Origin: Lota lota
Taxonomy: Eukaryota > Chordata > Actinopteri > Gadiformes > Lotidae
Assembly: GCA_026745465.1 (NCBI GenBank)
Contig: JACYXH010000017.1
Coordinates: 1,738,954-1,802,953 of the forward strand
DNA length: 64,000 nucleotides
Reading direction: 5' to 3'
Both the position numbers and the translations under genes were made by a program. The notes under the pieces are model-generated. The model had not been told where the DNA came from. It saw only the letters and a program-made list of their open reading frames with translations, and searched no databases. Positions 63,468 through 64,000 of the stretch are shown here, piece by piece. The stretch's first letter is position 1. Each line of letters opens with the position of its first letter.

Positions 63468-64000
63468 GTGAGCTGTCGCCACCACTCTGTCCCTAGGGCC
63501 CGACCGTTCCTAGGTCTGCTCCGTCCCCAGAGCCACCCCTCTGCATGTCTTGTAGGACTGTCAAGTTCTCGTTGGTTGGTCGATTGGTTGGTTGATATGC
63601 ACTTGTTCGACTAAATTCCTATTGGTCGGACAATTATATTCAAGGTTCCGTTTTTCTGTTAATAATCGTATGGTTTAATAGACTGTACTATTGCCTTATA
63701 AGACAGGAGGTCAAAACACCCCGGTTTCGCCCAACTTAAGGATCACTGTTAGTCTACCTACTGAACACAACATTTCAAACAAATTGAAACCATGTCAAAT
63801 AAGGCATAAGTTCTTTTTTATTCATGTTGTCTGCGATACTCTGTCAACTTTCATGTTTAATGCCCGATAGGCTTTGAGTATGAACGTATCAGACTTTGCA
63901 CCTTGGCCCACATCGCAGCATCATCCATTGGGACCCATTATATTAGACACAGAACAAAACCTAGACATGAATCTTCGACTTCCTCCAAACAGCACTTACG
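63468..64000 (+). other. sfswap: sfswap intron 2 (5' part, runs off the window)
   Basis: The donor gtgagc follows exon 2 directly. Read-through would reach a stop within about ten codons (63495-63497). The remaining half kilobase shows a short repeated GTTGGTCGATTGGTTGG-type stretch near 63574-63595 and otherwise unique sequence. There is no third exon before the edge. Confidence 0.8.

Overview
This window looks like teleost fish nuclear DNA. The main reasons are spliced vertebrate-type coding exons at the right-hand end, a tRNA-headed fish-type SINE, fish-type LINE tails, several TTAA-type MITEs, and a very high density of long (GT)n, (CT)n, (TA)n and poly(G/C) tracts. Such microsatellite density is known from gadid fishes (cod and relatives), but I cannot fix the species from sequence alone. 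There are no bacterial, organellar or viral genes, no rRNA, and no CRISPR array.

Only one host protein-coding gene is supported: the 5' end of sfswap (SWAP-family splicing regulator), on the + strand. Coding exon 1 is at 61525-61724 and exon 2 at 63304-63467. They join in phase to give the first 121 codons, which cover the N-terminal DRY_EERY region (residues ID-R-YDGR spanning the junction, then CDEERY). The gene runs off the right edge.

The ~61 kb upstream of sfswap is a gene desert made of unique AT-rich DNA, tandem repeats and transposon remains. Layout: 1-11 kb is mostly unique DNA with one 460-bp DNA transposon remnant carrying a fragment of a RecQ-like helicase ORF (3325-3784). 11-18 kb has large GT arrays, a SINE (about 14.7 kb) and LTR-like repeats (about 16 kb). 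20-30 kb has an ATCC array, a 31-bp minisatellite, a LINE-like tail, two copies of a 115-bp dispersed repeat and two MITE copies. 34.6-37.3 kb has a CpG-richer exon-like patch, a 22-bp-arm inverted repeat and a 563-bp CCA/CCT/CCC array. 38.5-42.3 kb is the densest simple-repeat zone, including a 15-unit, 35-bp minisatellite with alternating unit types. 43-58 kb holds two more MITE copies, TA/CT/GT arrays, a perfect MAF-type palindromic site, several strong hairpins and LINE tails. 58-61.5 kb is unique DNA leading into the sfswap promoter.

Several stretches of unique DNA rich in homeodomain-like TAAT cores and POU/SOX-like words look like possible distal regulatory elements. That reading is inference only: it rests on word content and a lack of repeats, and conservation cannot be tested here. 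I found no convincing undescribed multi-gene system. The most checkable oddities are the weak first 5' splice site of sfswap, the transposon remnant with 9-bp target duplications, the KLF/SP-box minisatellite and five long poly(G)/poly(C) tracts.
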